The notes under the pieces: generated by a model
Seen by the model: the letters and a program-made list of their open reading frames with translations, nothing else
What the model was told of the DNA's origin: nothing
Database searches by the model: none
Shown here: positions 45,576-56,530 of the stretch, one piece after another
Layout of the letters: each line of letters starts with the position of its first letter
Numbering within the stretch: position 1 is the first letter of the stretch
Program-made: the position numbers and the translations under genes
Assembly (NCBI GenBank): GCA_036250225.1
Contig: JAPZLL010000010.1
Span: 310,001-374,000 of the forward strand
Direction: 5' to 3'
From: Cercophora sp. LCS_1
Lineage: Eukaryota; Ascomycota; Sordariomycetes; Sordariales; Lasiosphaeriaceae
Length of the DNA stretch: 64,000 nt

Positions 45576-46480
45576 CTACCTGCTACTTCTAAAACAAATC
45601 CCATTTCTAGTCACCACAAAAAGCGCCCCAAACCTTAAAAACAAACCCCTAAACCATAATCCCGGCTCAAACCAAAAAGCAACCCCCATCTCAACTCCCT
45701 CCCTCGTCTCCTTCACCATCCTCCTCAGCACAAACGCCAACGAAACACTCAACGTGTTCCCATACCCCGCCAAAACCTCCCAACTAGTCCTCGCCCCCCC
45801 GGATGCACCGCCTAAAGTCTCACCTCATCTATGACTACCTTTATCCTATTCAAAACTCATTTCACAACCCGCCCAACACTTACCCTGATATACACCGGCA
45901 ACTCCCTCCCAAGCATACACGTAATCCCCTCCCCAGAAACACCCAGCACAATCCCATCCGCCGTGCCCTCCTCCAACGGACTAAAACTCTCTCGCAACCT
46001 CAATCTTCCCCGGTTTTAGTTCGCTACCAGGCGCTATGAACCGTGTGCTTGCTACTAGGACTACTAATCCAATATTCGCTGTGTCAGTTGACGGGAGTGC
46101 CTCGCGCGTAACAGCGGTGGCGAGTAGCTGAGGGGCGTGGTGAGGAGAAGGAGGATAAGAGTGGGTCGAGTGCGAAGTGGCGGGTGTTGATGCGGGTCTT
46201 TGCGTAGAGATGTGTATTCGGCGGGATTTCGGCGAGGATGGGCCGAAGAGGGAGACAAGTTGGGTTGCAATGGTTGATTGGGGACGGAAAAGTGGGAGAA
46301 CGCCGGATACGATGCTGTAGATTATTACGTGGGGTTTTGGGGAGGGTAATGGATAAGGAATTGGGAGGGATTCGAGTGTTTGGTTCGGGGTCTCGGAGGT
46401 TCGGCGGGAGGCGAAGATGCAGTTTATGGTGAGTTTGAAGGCTGCCAATTAGGGGTGGTTGGTGATGGTGGATAGGCATT
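45576..46480 (-). pseudogene. type III polyketide synthase (chalcone synthase-like) relic
   Basis: Fragments of a fungal type III polyketide synthase, which would make short polyketides from acyl-CoA starters and malonyl-CoA, are readable on the minus strand. The clearest block is RESFSPLEEGTADGIVLGVSG followed by GRELPVYIR up to an intron donor GTAAGT near 45891. After an acceptor near 45820 comes VHPGG, the context of the catalytic His. The sequence then jumps, with a frame change and missing residues, to SWEVLAGYGNTLSVSLAFVL and GVAFWFEPGL, which match the Asn-containing GN(S/T) motif and the GFGPG loop. A TAA precedes the first block near 46015. The catalytic-Cys region is missing and the N-terminal part (INTRHFALDP) is scrambled between frames. 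So this is a decayed gene. Confidence 0.6.
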
Positions 46481-47420
46481 ACCCTCTGGAAGTCTTGGTG
46501 TTGATCATGGTGGCTGTGAGGATATTTGTCTATTCAGGGGGCTGGTGGGATGGCTTAGGGAGTTTTAACACAGGCTATAGTGTAAGGGTTGCTTATTTCG
46601 CTCGCTCGGAAGCCCTGGTCTCTCCTTATTCAGAATAGAAAGAAGGAAACGCATAACAAGTCCACCCTCGCCTCTCTGTATTCTTTTTTAAATACACCTC
46701 ATCCCCTAATCCCGAACCTCCTCGCCACGGCTTCAAAAGTCCGCCGAGCCTCGGCAAACCTCATCCCCAAGTTCAGAACACGCAGGAAGGTGACATCAGC
46801 ACGACACTTGCATCACCACAAGCTCGCAGATGCTCGATTGGGATATAGCTTTGTCTTGGGGCGTGGGGAAGATTGCTATGTTTGCTTCCTGTAATTGAGA
46901 TTCGAGGCGGCCCAGAAACGCCGTGCAAATGTCTGTTGATATCCAAACTGAGAGTGTGAATCTGAAACAGCATGTATTGGATCTGTATATCACGGACAGG
47001 GTTCCTGACTCGTGAGCCTGAAGGCTGGTGATATAGAGCCACACAGATACCGATCCGGTAACCATCAATGCTGTGAGAGGCATTTGATCGCTCTTGCTGT
47101 TGCAACCATCTCCAACCTGAAGGTTTGTGTCTGAACATGCATGTCATCACCTTTTTGATCTCAATGGGTTGTTTGTCGAGCTCCGTGCAGACCCCACCTG
47201 CGTCTCAGTGGCTCTTCGTTGGGAGTGTCGCTCACCAAGTGATTGCTCGACCGACCGTTCGAGTCATGACTTGGTCACTATGCCGCAAATGATACAGTCT
47301 CTAAGAGAAATTGGAAGTAGTTGGTGGGTATCCGCTGACCTAATTACACAATGTTGCAAATATGCACAAGATGCCGTCCAAAACCGGTTGCTCAACTCCT
47401 TTCCTTGTATGCCGTTTTAC
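46481..47420. other. intergenic, nothing recognised
   Basis: Lies between the polyketide synthase relic and the stop codon of the CSC1-like channel. No coding or RNA signal is seen. Confidence 0.45.
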
Positions 47421-50400
47421 TCAATAAATTAGCCTTGGCTCAAACAGAGGTGACTCCTCCGGCTCGCACATGACTCTGCAGTGCTGATTAAGCCAACACC
47501 CCTTGTCCGATATAAACACCGAGTCCTTTGTATGTGCCACCTCCTGGCGGCTGACCATCGCGTCGTCCTTGGGGATCCAGAGTCTCGGGGCTGGCCGCCA
47601 CATCTCTGGTGGCTGATACACTTTCCTTGCGTAGTCTGCCGGCGGCTCTAGGTCATCCGGCCCGGGATTGACCTTTGGCTTGAGCCGCTTAAAGTCCTGG
47701 TACACCTCTGGATGAAACCAGGCCTTGATGAAGTTTGGCTTCTCATTCGGATCTGGCGTCAGCCACATCTTGATGAGCGCCAGGGTCCGCGTGAGACTCG
47801 AATCTTCAGCGTCCTGTTGCAGCCATGATGCTGTTGTGGCCTTTGCAAAATCCCAAACGGCATATCGGATGCTGCTGCTCCCTTCAATGCCGCGCATCTG
47901 GATGTCCGTGTCCATTTCTTGGAGTGGTGGTGGTTCTGGCTCGTCGCCAAAATGCTCGTTGGTATCAAAGTATGCAGCCGCCGACCCGCCGGGGTTGTCC
48001 GGTCTCGGCTCGTTGCTTGTTGGTGCATCAGGACCGTCGTTCGCGATGGGTCCAATGTCTCGCTCTAGCGCAAGCGTGCGGGGGAGATTGTAGAGGAGCG
48101 GGTTGATGGCTTCACGGAGGGAAATGTGCACCAGAGCGGTGAAGACAAAGAACATGAGCATCAGAGCCATGGGCCCAAAGGCCAGCTTGAGGAGGAAGAG
48201 ACCGATGAGACAGATCTCGGCCACGTACAAGCCAAACATGAGTTGCATCAACGCCTTGGGGTAGAATAATCCAAGCGTGTCGAGGCTCGAGTCGAAGACG
48301 TAGATGATGTTGTATCGGTATGTGAACGACAGGAACCACATCCCCAGCCCGGCAAAGACCAGGATGAGGGGCGCGATGCACGAATAGCTGATGGCTGTTG
48401 ACCTGTTAGTGAAAACACGGGCATCACGTTTAGGGCTTGACCGACCGATGACTCCCAAGTTAGTGAACCGTGGGTACTCGCTTCCCCAGTGGATCTCGGT
48501 GAGCTTGCGCCATCGAAAGAACCGTCGTCTTGGGTTGACGGTTGCCTGCGCAAGAACCTGGTGCCGGAAAAGGTCAAAGATGTTGACAAGATTAGCAGAC
48601 CCAGCAGCTAGACATTGCACCAAAATGTAGGATAGATAAAAGTTGGACGCCTTGGGAAGGTTCTCGGAGAGCACATCAGTGACCGACAGCGGGTTTTTAA
48701 TGACATCGGTGATGGCTGCCGAAGCTGCCGACGTGAGCGTCGTGACAAGGAAGACCTGGATGATCTGGAAAGCAAAGTAACCAGTCTGGACGTAGAGCTC
48801 AACAAGCGCGTGTGACGGGATGCCGGCAATTCTTCCGCAGGCTGGGTGATAATGTTAGTTTGCTTGGCCAAAAGAGGGGCGAGATCCACCCGAAAGTGGG
48901 ACTTACCCCTGAGTCCGATGGGAACGGCCGCCATGAGCATCGACAACGCCAAAGCGGGGAGCAGACCCTTGATGACGCTTAAAATGACTTTTGGCATTTT
49001 CAGGATGAAGCTCAAGAAGGGTATCATCTCGGCAAGCTTTTCGACGTTGGAGATGGTGCCGACAAAGGCTGAGGGGGCCGACCAAAAGATGATGGCGACT
49101 GTAATCGCCGACAACATGAGGAATCGGCGCATAATGTACTCCCACCACTTGATCCGGAGCGAGCCCCAGATGATCTCGTCGGGCTTGAGGCCGATATATC
49201 GAGGCGACATGTGGAGAGGTTGGTGGTGGGCCAAGATCTGGAACGCTGACTGAGCACTGGCCTGCGAGTCAAACTCGATGAAAGCAGCGCTCAATGGCGC
49301 GCCGTCCCCTCCCCTGTGTTTCCGTCGGAGCTTCCATATATCCCTATTCAATGACTTGAGACGTGCCCTGCACCACCTGATGGTATCGACACGGCGCCCA
49401 AAGTTCTTGATCGGGCGGTGGTAGGGTCGTTTGTCCGCCGTGATCCACAGGGCTGCAACCGAGCCTCTGACGTCTGGCAGCGTCGGATGGAGTCCATACG
49501 GGTGGACATACTCGGGGTCTTCGGGCTTCTCGGGTTCGGTGGAAGCAGAGTCAAGGACCGAGAGTTGGCGCTCTGCGAAACGTATCACCGATTCGGCCTT
49601 GCCCTTCTCGGCGTTGTCCTGGGAGGCGTCTTGCAAACTGTTTTGCAGGGTAAGCGACGGCGCGTTGGACAGCCCTTCTATCGGTGCCGACGGAGGCGGG
49701 GTTTTCTTCAGGTATAGGTTACGGGCGCGGTTGGCCACGCGAATCAATCGAATCTCTGCCTGTTCGAGGCGCTCTGCCGTCTTTTCTCTGTCGTCAACCA
49801 AGCCACTCAGATACCTGGTGTTTCGCGGGATCCAAATGTTCTTGGCCGAGTCGCCAAACAGCTTTCGCAGTCTGGCCTCCTCGAGATACGGCTTGGGAAT
49901 GCATGTGAACAGGACAGTTCTCGACGAAAGTCTCTTGGAGTAGTTGGGCGAAAGCAGATACGCCTGGCGGAGGTTGATGTAGTAGATGCACTCGCGCCAT
50001 ATCATGAAGATGACGAAGCCTGTTGCCAAAGTTAGCAAAGACCAATGGCAAGGGCCAATGGAGCAGACCGAAGAAAGCCCAGGCGACAAATGCGTGGGCG
50101 AAGAAGCGGGAAGGCAGCTTGATGTTGCCAATCGTCATTTTCTCCAGCTGTTCCAACCCGCTGCCGCCGGTGCCATGGATGGGTAGAAGGACGGGCCACA
50201 CGAGGCACACGCCCACCAGGCAGATGATGGACAGGACCTTGAGGAAGCGGAGGAAGAAGAAGGCATCGAGACTACAATTGTTGAGGATGTAGTTGTTGTC
50301 GATGGCGAAGAAGGGCAAGATCCAGTTGAACCAGCCGTCGGGGAGCGGGGGAGCCGGGCGTCTGCATCGCGGACGGACATTAGCGCTATGCGCCTGTGGC

Positions 50401-50779
50401 AGCTGCCAGGTTGCACATACTCAGGGTCCCGAAGGAGGGGCATGGCCCGCGGCGCATAGACGCGCGGGCATTTTCGGCGGAGGGCGAGGAAGATGATCAG
50501 GCACACAGCCGCATAGATGAGGACGGGCACAAAGGTGGTGCCAAGGGCCGACAGGGACGCCGAATTGGTGCTTGTATCGCCGGCGACGGCGCCGGCAATA
50601 TCGCTGTGGCTGAGCGTGCCGCCGGTGCTGTTGTCGCGGCCGGAGCCGATCCGTGGGTCGTCGGTCTGGTTCTGTCACCAGTGCAAAGTCAGCGTGTGTG
50701 GGAAGGAGACAATGCGGACAATGGGATGAGGGGACAAGGGGTGATTGTGACATACAACACTCAGGCTGGGTAGGTCCAT
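47421..50779 (-). CDS. CSC1/OSCA-type calcium-permeable channel (DUF221, TMEM63-like)
   Basis: Six exons were assigned: 50756-50779, 50421-50671, 50069-50361, 48907-50019, 48446-48841 and 47421-48394. All phases agree, giving 1016 aa. This family forms hyperosmolality/mechanically gated cation channels. Domains in order are a late-exocytosis N-terminal TM part (TFVPVLIYAAVCLIIFLALRR, LLRDPE, GWFNWILPFF), a large cytosolic PHM7_cyt domain (YIGLKPDEIIWGSLRIKWWE at its end), and the RSN1_7TM pore region (MPFLSFILKMPKVILSVIKGL; VTDVLSENLPKASNFYLSYI; TNLGVIAISYSCIAPLILVFAG). A long charged C-terminal tail ends SPLFEPRLIY. The first exon codes for only eight residues (MDLPSLSV). The donor at 50068-50063 (GTCTGC) is weak but required for frame and has a good CTAAC branch site. 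Confidence 0.88.
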
Positions 50780-51694
50780 CTCGCCGTCAATTGTCTCGGC
50801 CCGCGATTACAACAGCGCCGCCGAACTTCCAACGGCGCTGCAGCATGTCGGGTGCACCTGTCAGGGCGTGGTTTGACGTTTGACAACTGGAGAACAAAGT
50901 GGCAGCGACAGGATGCACGGTGGAGAGGAGATAGGTTTGGGAGATGACGAGAGAGAACGTGGGAGCCCGCCTGCTCCACTGCCCTAACTTTTTAGCGGTG
51001 TTTCTCCTGCCCTTGCCTGATGGCGCCACTGCAGCCAGACGGACCCGAGTGACGGCGTCCTTGGCGACCGATGATAGAGGCCGCCAATCACTGGTCGGCG
51101 GCGAATCGATAGCGCGCCGTGATCCCGTGGAGCAGCAGCCACTGGAGAAAACGGCGAAAAATGGCGTGGACCCTGCAGTTGCTTCCCCGCGACCCGATCT
51201 GTCTCGAATTCCGACCCGAGCTTCACTTTCATCGCAAACACCTGACATCGGACGGCGAAACCCTCCAATTTGAGTCCCAACAACATGGGACGGAATACGC
51301 GCTTGATTCAACCTTAAAAGGCGGTCCGCTGATCGCTCAGAGCCCTCTGCCGATCACTGATGCAACCTTGGCGCCCGAAAAGGTTTGGGGGACCCTGTTT
51401 CGGCCAAGATCGTCCCGCCGCGATTGAGTTGTCAGCTCTCAGCGCCACCTGCACCACCTGCACACTAAAAAACCCCCTTCTGCCCGTAGTGATTCACCTG
51501 AGCCTCACTTGCGTGGTTGGCATTCCGACAAGGGGAGCCATTCAGATCAACGTCATGACATCAGGGTGAATATTGCAAGAACAAGCGAAGATAATTCTAC
51601 CAATCTATCGTCTAGTCTAGACACCAACAAAAATCGAGACATAACGACAACAATTCGGGGTCCTGCGCCCACGTCGCAACGAAACTCTTGGCAA
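50780..51694. other. intergenic, promoter of the CSC1-like gene
   Basis: The left part should carry the promoter of the channel gene; the right part carries the 3' region of the dehydrogenase. No coding exon or RNA gene is seen. Confidence 0.45.
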
Positions 51695-52777
51695 TCACAA
51701 TGCAACACAAACGCCTGTCAGCTCCTCGCTCAATTTCCACAGGCGGTCCTCTCCCTCCACCTCGTACGCGTGCGGACCGACCCCGTTCGAGACAATCGAT
51801 GTCACGTCGTCCGTGGGCGGCGCGACCTGACAGCTTGCAAGATATTTGCCGCCCTGACCCTCCCAGACTTTTCCAGCTGCAGCCCAAACCGTGGTCGCAG
51901 CGCCCTGTTCTGGCGTCTGCGCTTGCGACGTGATGCTGGCATCTTTGCTCCATTCCTCCACCATTGCCGGGTCTGTGTGGGAGAATAGACCCGAGAAGAC
52001 AGCACCTGGATGCACCGACAATGCATGGACGCCGCGAGCGCCGTAGACACGGTCGATGCAGTTAGCAGTCCAGATGTTGGCTGTCTTGGACTGCGCATAC
52101 GCGAGAAAAGGCCCGTACGTGCCAGGCGCTTCAAAGTTGATGTTGTCCCACAAAATGGACAAGCTCCGGTGGGCCGACGATGTGAGGAAAACGACTCGTG
52201 AGTTGAAGTCGCTGCTAGAACTCTTGACGAGTGCCGGGAGAAGCAGGGAGCTGAGCGCAAAGTGGGCAAGATGGTTGACGCCTAACTGACGTTCAAACCC
52301 GTCATTGGTCTTGCTTTGCGGCAGCCCCATGATTCCTGAGCTGGTTAGCCAAGTCACCGTGTTGGTTGCCTGTCGATGGGAGGACTTACCAGCATTGTTA
52401 ATCAAGACATTGATCTTGTCTTCGCTCTTGTCTAGGAAGTCTTGCGAGGCCTGCTTGACAGACTGGAGCGAGTCCATGTCCATGAGGATGGGCTCGACTT
52501 TGCCGTTTCCTGGGCTCGTCTCGCGGATCCTCTCCGCCACTTGCTTTCCCTTTTCCATGTCGCGGGCGGTAAAGTACACATCGGCACCGGTGGCATGAAG
52601 GGCTTGCGTCGTTGCGGTTCCGATGCCACTGGTACCGCCTGTCACCAGGATGACCCGACCTTGCCAGTTTCCGATGGCATCGTTATCCTCAAGGATGCGG
52701 AGTGCAGTTGGTCGAGCATCGCCTGGCCCCTTTGGGTTTTCATAAAGGTCGGCATAAGGTGCAAGAGAAGACGACAT
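51695..52777 (-). CDS. short-chain dehydrogenase/reductase (retinol dehydrogenase-like)
   Basis: Two exons, 52390-52777 and 51695-52335, with a 54-nt intron in the NNAG motif, give 342 aa. The classical SDR set is complete: cofactor loop VTGGTSGIG (about 45-53), NNAG (127-130), the catalytic Ser in FLTSSAHR (about 182), and YAQSK (Tyr209, Lys213). The SVHPGAVFSGL segment after it matches the WW-oxidoreductase/retinol dehydrogenase-like subgroup. The substrate is unknown. Start: ATG at 52775-52777 fits homologues. The frame is open to 52960 with another ATG near 52885, which would add a Ser/Thr-rich presequence. The intron length is a multiple of three and lacks a stop, so retention would insert 18 residues. 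It diverges from the Zn2Cys6 regulator at 53336, suggesting co-regulation. Confidence 0.88.
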   Translation of the reverse strand: MSSSLAPYADLYENPKGPGDARPTALRILEDNDAIGNWQGRVILVTGGTSGIGTATTQALHATGADVYFTARDMEKGKQVAERIRETSPGNGKVEPILMDMDSLQSVKQASQDFLDKSEDKINVLINNAGKSSHRQATNTVTWLTSSGIMGLPQSKTNDGFERQLGVNHLAHFALSSLLLPALVKSSSSDFNSRVVFLTSSAHRSLSILWDNINFEAPGTYGPFLAYAQSKTANIWTANCIDRVYGARGVHALSVHPGAVFSGLFSHTDPAMVEEWSKDASITSQAQTPEQGAATTVWAAAGKVWEGQGGKYLASCQVAPPTDDVTSIVSNGVGPHAYEVEGEDRLWKLSEELTGVCVAL

Positions 52778-53335
52778 TTTGCTGGCGGAGAATTGCGGTC
52801 GAAGTCCGAGCGATGGCGCCTGTGGGTTGCTTGAGGGAGTTTGAAATCTGCTACTTGTTGGAGTTTGCGATGATGTTCTCTTCATGGTGAGCCGTAAGGT
52901 CTCTGGGGGTACTTTTATGTTCGGTCGAAGCCGGCCAATACCGAATGTATCGGCGGACATAAGTCATAATGGCCGGGCCTGCGTCTCAAAACCCGGTTCC
53001 CCCGTCTTCATGTCGCTGCCGTGTCGGGGCGGACCTCAAAGCGGACCGGATCCACAGAGCGGCACGGAGCGGACAAAGCGGACTGGAGCGGACTGGGGCG
53101 GGTTGGAGCGGACAATGCCTGCGGCTCCGCGTCAGACTGCGACGCTATTGGATGAAGCATGCTTACGCCCCGAAATGCGCCAACGATGCATTCGAATGTC
53201 TGCTCATTCAGCGATACAAAATGCTAGACATCTCGCCTCGTCAGGGCTTTCCATCGACACTTCCGCTTCCATTCCCGCTCCAGTTGTCCGCTCTTGCAGC
53301 CTGCTCGCCCTTACTAATCTCCCTTTTGGCTGAAG
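52778..53335. promoter_or_regulatory. shared divergent promoter of the dehydrogenase and Zn2Cys6 gene
   Basis: These 558 bp separate the two start codons. The region contains the GCGGAC array at 53029-53113, about 250-330 bp from the dehydrogenase start and 220-310 bp from the regulator start. Confidence 0.65.
53029..53113. promoter_or_regulatory. array of eight GCGGAC-like units, CGG half-sites, about 10-bp spacing
   Basis: GCGGAC or a one/two-base variant occurs at 53029, 53041, 53059 (GCGGCA), 53069, 53078, 53088, 53098 (GCGGGT) and 53108. The last six start 9-10 bp apart and several share the ten-base unit GCGGACTGGA. CGG triplets are the usual half-sites of Zn2Cys6 proteins, and such a gene starts 220 bp away. 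One-turn spacing would place every CGG on the same face of the helix. Autoregulation or control of the divergent dehydrogenase is inferred, not shown. Confidence 0.6.
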
Positions 53336-55132
53336 ATGCCGCCTACCAAAGCAGCCCTCGCTTGCCAAAACTGCAGGTAGGACGGTGGCCTCACCAAAGA
53401 AGGCAGGAATAGACGAATTAACAGGGAGGCAACAGGCGCTTGAAGCGGAAATGCACGCGGGAACTGCCGTTTTGCTCTTTGGTATGCACGAGCGGACGGT
53501 ACGGCGGGGCCGAGGGCTAATCAAGGCAGTGTGTTCGACTGGGAAAGGGGTGCCACTATCCACCCAAGGACGCCCGCACGGGATCCGACAACACACTGAG
53601 CATCGGCGCAGATAGCCTGCTCACGTCGCTGGAGGGCTCGATAAATTCGGGTGGCGTACGCCCAGACGCCCTCGCTAGTTTCCCCAAGACATTCTTCCTT
53701 GATCCCGACTTCTTCATCCCACTAGGAGTCAACGCGCTTAGCTCAGCGACCTTGACTCTTGTTCCGACATGCTTTGCCTCACTTGGAATGGACCTCGTCT
53801 CGATTTGCCACGCCTACGTGGCTACAACTAACAAGTGGTTCCCCATCTTGAGCCCGAAGCGACTGTTTCATGATGTCAGCAACATTCAGCTTTCGAACCC
53901 GGACCCCAGCCTAGTGCTCCTTCTCTGCTGTATTCGTCTCATTTCCTTGACGGATTACTTTGGACCCTGTCCGGAATACAAACTCGCCAAGGCCCTGTCG
54001 TCACAGGCTGAGAATGAGGGGATTGTCTCCCTTAGACTTATCCAGTCTGTTTTGCTTCTTGCCGCCTACGAGATTGGCCATGGTATCTATCCAGCAGCAT
54101 ATCTCACCTTGAGTCGTGCAGCCCGCTTGGGTGTGCTGGCTGGACTTGGGCAAGATGGACACGTTGCCCTCCCGCGACTCTTCAAGATCGGCGATTCATT
54201 GACTTTACGCGAAGAGGAGAGGCGCACGTCCTGGGGAAACTTTATGCTTGACAGGTGAGCCTGACGCTAACTGTGAATATCCAAGCTGACCTGTTAGATT
54301 TGTACACATCGCTGCCGCTTGCCTTCCGTGGTTTATCCCGCAGATAAGTGCCACTGCGCTGTCACTGCCGGTCAGTGACCGCGGTTGGAGCAAAGGAGAG
54401 CTTGATACGGCGGAGTCATCGCTGGTGCTTGCTTCTATCGTCACAGATCTCGACGCCATCGGCCGATATGCCACGACTTGTCAGGCCTCTCACCTCTTCT
54501 GCCACGCCTTGAAGCATCGGACGAGCTACAAAAAGACTGAATCGCTATCGCTTGAAACACTGCAGCTGGACGAAGCTCTCCAGCTGCATCGGACCCTAAC
54601 GGCCCTGGACGAGAGGCTGCCGATGGATGACACGGAGGAGGCTAACCTTGAGGCACTAGCCCTCATCTGCTCTGCGCGCTACATTGTCTACAACATGTAC
54701 TCGTGCAACGAGATTGACGTTCGGTCGGATCCCGAAAAGCTCCGGCGTGAAGTCGAGGTTCAGAGGGTGTCTGTCAACGGCGTCATGGATGTGTCGTCCA
54801 GGAGAGTTCCACAGATGGCCCAGAAAATCATTGAGCTTCTTGCGGCAGGGGAGGCGAGTTACCGGGGACGGGATATAAGCCCTTTTGTTGTCCACTGCCT
54901 CTATCATGCGGCCACTGAATGTGGATGGTTCATCCGCGAGGGGTGCGGGCCTGAGATGAGTGCTGGTTTGGCGGTCATCATGTCGGCTCTCGATCAACTC
55001 AAAACGAGCTGGCCTGTTGCTGGTAAGCCTGTCAAAGATCTCAGGAGGACATCTGACTAACGGAATGCAGTCGACTATTGGTCTTTGCTCGCAAAGGAGG
55101 AGACGGTGGCAGGCTTGTATGGACTGCATTGA
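53336..55132 (+). CDS. Zn2Cys6 fungal-specific transcription factor
   Basis: Five exons, 53336-53376, 53436-53481, 53530-54254, 54298-55022 and 55071-55132, give 532 aa with all phases matching. The zinc cluster is complete only after splicing: Cys at 10, 13, 20, 27, 30 and 37 (C-x2-C-x6-C-x6-C-x2-C-x6-C) with basic RRLKRK between, then HYPPK. It is spread over three exons, two of them under 50 nt, so simple gene callers will lose the DNA-binding domain. The middle-homology regulatory domain follows: FFLDPDFFIPLG, HAYVATTNKWFPILSPKRLF, IQSVLLLAAYEIGHGIYPAAYLTLSRAARLGVLAGLG and EEERRTSWGNFMLDR. It diverges from the short-chain dehydrogenase, which may be a target. The pathway is unknown. Confidence 0.88.
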
Positions 55133-56530
55133 GATTATGTTTCCGAGTCCTATATCCCGAGCTCGGAGCTTTGAACGAACGATGCCCGTGTTCACTGGCC
55201 GTCATTGGTCGACGGAGACACGGATGGCGTCCATGTTTTACTCTCCTGCAGAACAAAGACCGCAATAAACTTCCTCTGGCCAGTGACCAGTCACGCGACG
55301 ACAGATAGCAGATTGTCCTGCAATCGGAATAGAGCTTACAAATGACAGTGGTTGCCTGCCCAGCCTGCGAGGACTTTGTGTTCGCAAAACCAAGGCAACT
55401 GCAACCCAAGAGAATAAAGTGCCATAACAGGGCGGAAAGACCTATCACGAGTGAAAGGGAAGGAACGGCTAACCGAGTGACACAGAACGCAAGACCCGCA
55501 ATCCACATGCACGTCACACTTGGTGGCATGGCAAGAACTTGTTCCACAGCTTTGCTGCTTCTCCATCTTCAACATTTCCCGCCAGTCGAACCGTCCACAA
55601 CACGTCAAATGGCCAGTCAGTCAGTCCACTTTGGACGACCAGACGAAGCCATAAATTGCCAAGTTGGCTTGCCAGACCGCCCCCAGAATCACCACAGATA
55701 CCGGCACCCGACCACCTGCGAATAATACGAAAACTTGGCGGGACGCACCTTCTGCAGCGCTAGTTTGCGATCGCGACGGCTCGATTGGCTGCACCCGGGC
55801 GACGAGACGTGCCGTCCTCGCTGGATTGGCTGATAGTCAGCTGCAGCCACAATCAACTGGTGTGCGCGAATCGACAAATGGCATGCCGATGCCAAACTCC
55901 ATGTCGGTCTGTCGTGGGTCCGCTTGGCTGAGCGCCTCTGTCCTCGATTCGGACCGCTGCAGCGCGCGGTCGCATTTCCCATTATCCGCAAGACACAGCT
56001 GTTTTGCAGGCACCGGATGGGAGCTGGGGCGAACTTGCCAGAGGCAGAGCTCCGACGGCTGGATTCCATTCGCTTTGCGCCATGTCATTTGTGAACTCAT
56101 GCTGCTGTTTCGGGGGGGTTGATCGATCCCGGGCCCGTCTTACCCCTCCATCTCACCACGCCATCGCTTTGTGCCCTTCTTCTCGCAGCACGATACCGGG
56201 TGCCCAGACCTTGGGCATCATCCCTTCCCCGGCTCCCAAGTGGTAACCCGCGGCCTGGTGCGGGGGCGTGGGTAAGGGCTGCCTTCGGTCGCAATCCTAA
56301 AATGGCGCGCCGAAGGATCGGACGTCGTCTTACACATCTCGTTGGAGGACTGCCGCGGTGGTCTCGAATGCGGCCGGCCCTTGGCGGTCGGTAGGACTCT
56401 GAGGGCGGCACCACCTGATAAATCAGCACTTTCCCAGCACGACCGGCCCCGGCATTCTCGGGAGCACTCCGCCCCAACCCCTGTGGTTTCTTCGATCCTT
56501 CCTAAGATTGAGGTTATTCTTTGCAGCATC
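55133..56530. other. intergenic, nothing recognised
   Basis: About 1.4 kb downstream of the regulator and upstream of the Gly-rich membrane protein. The frame of the next gene is open for over 60 codons before its ATG without conserved features. No RNA gene or repeat is seen. Confidence 0.45.
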
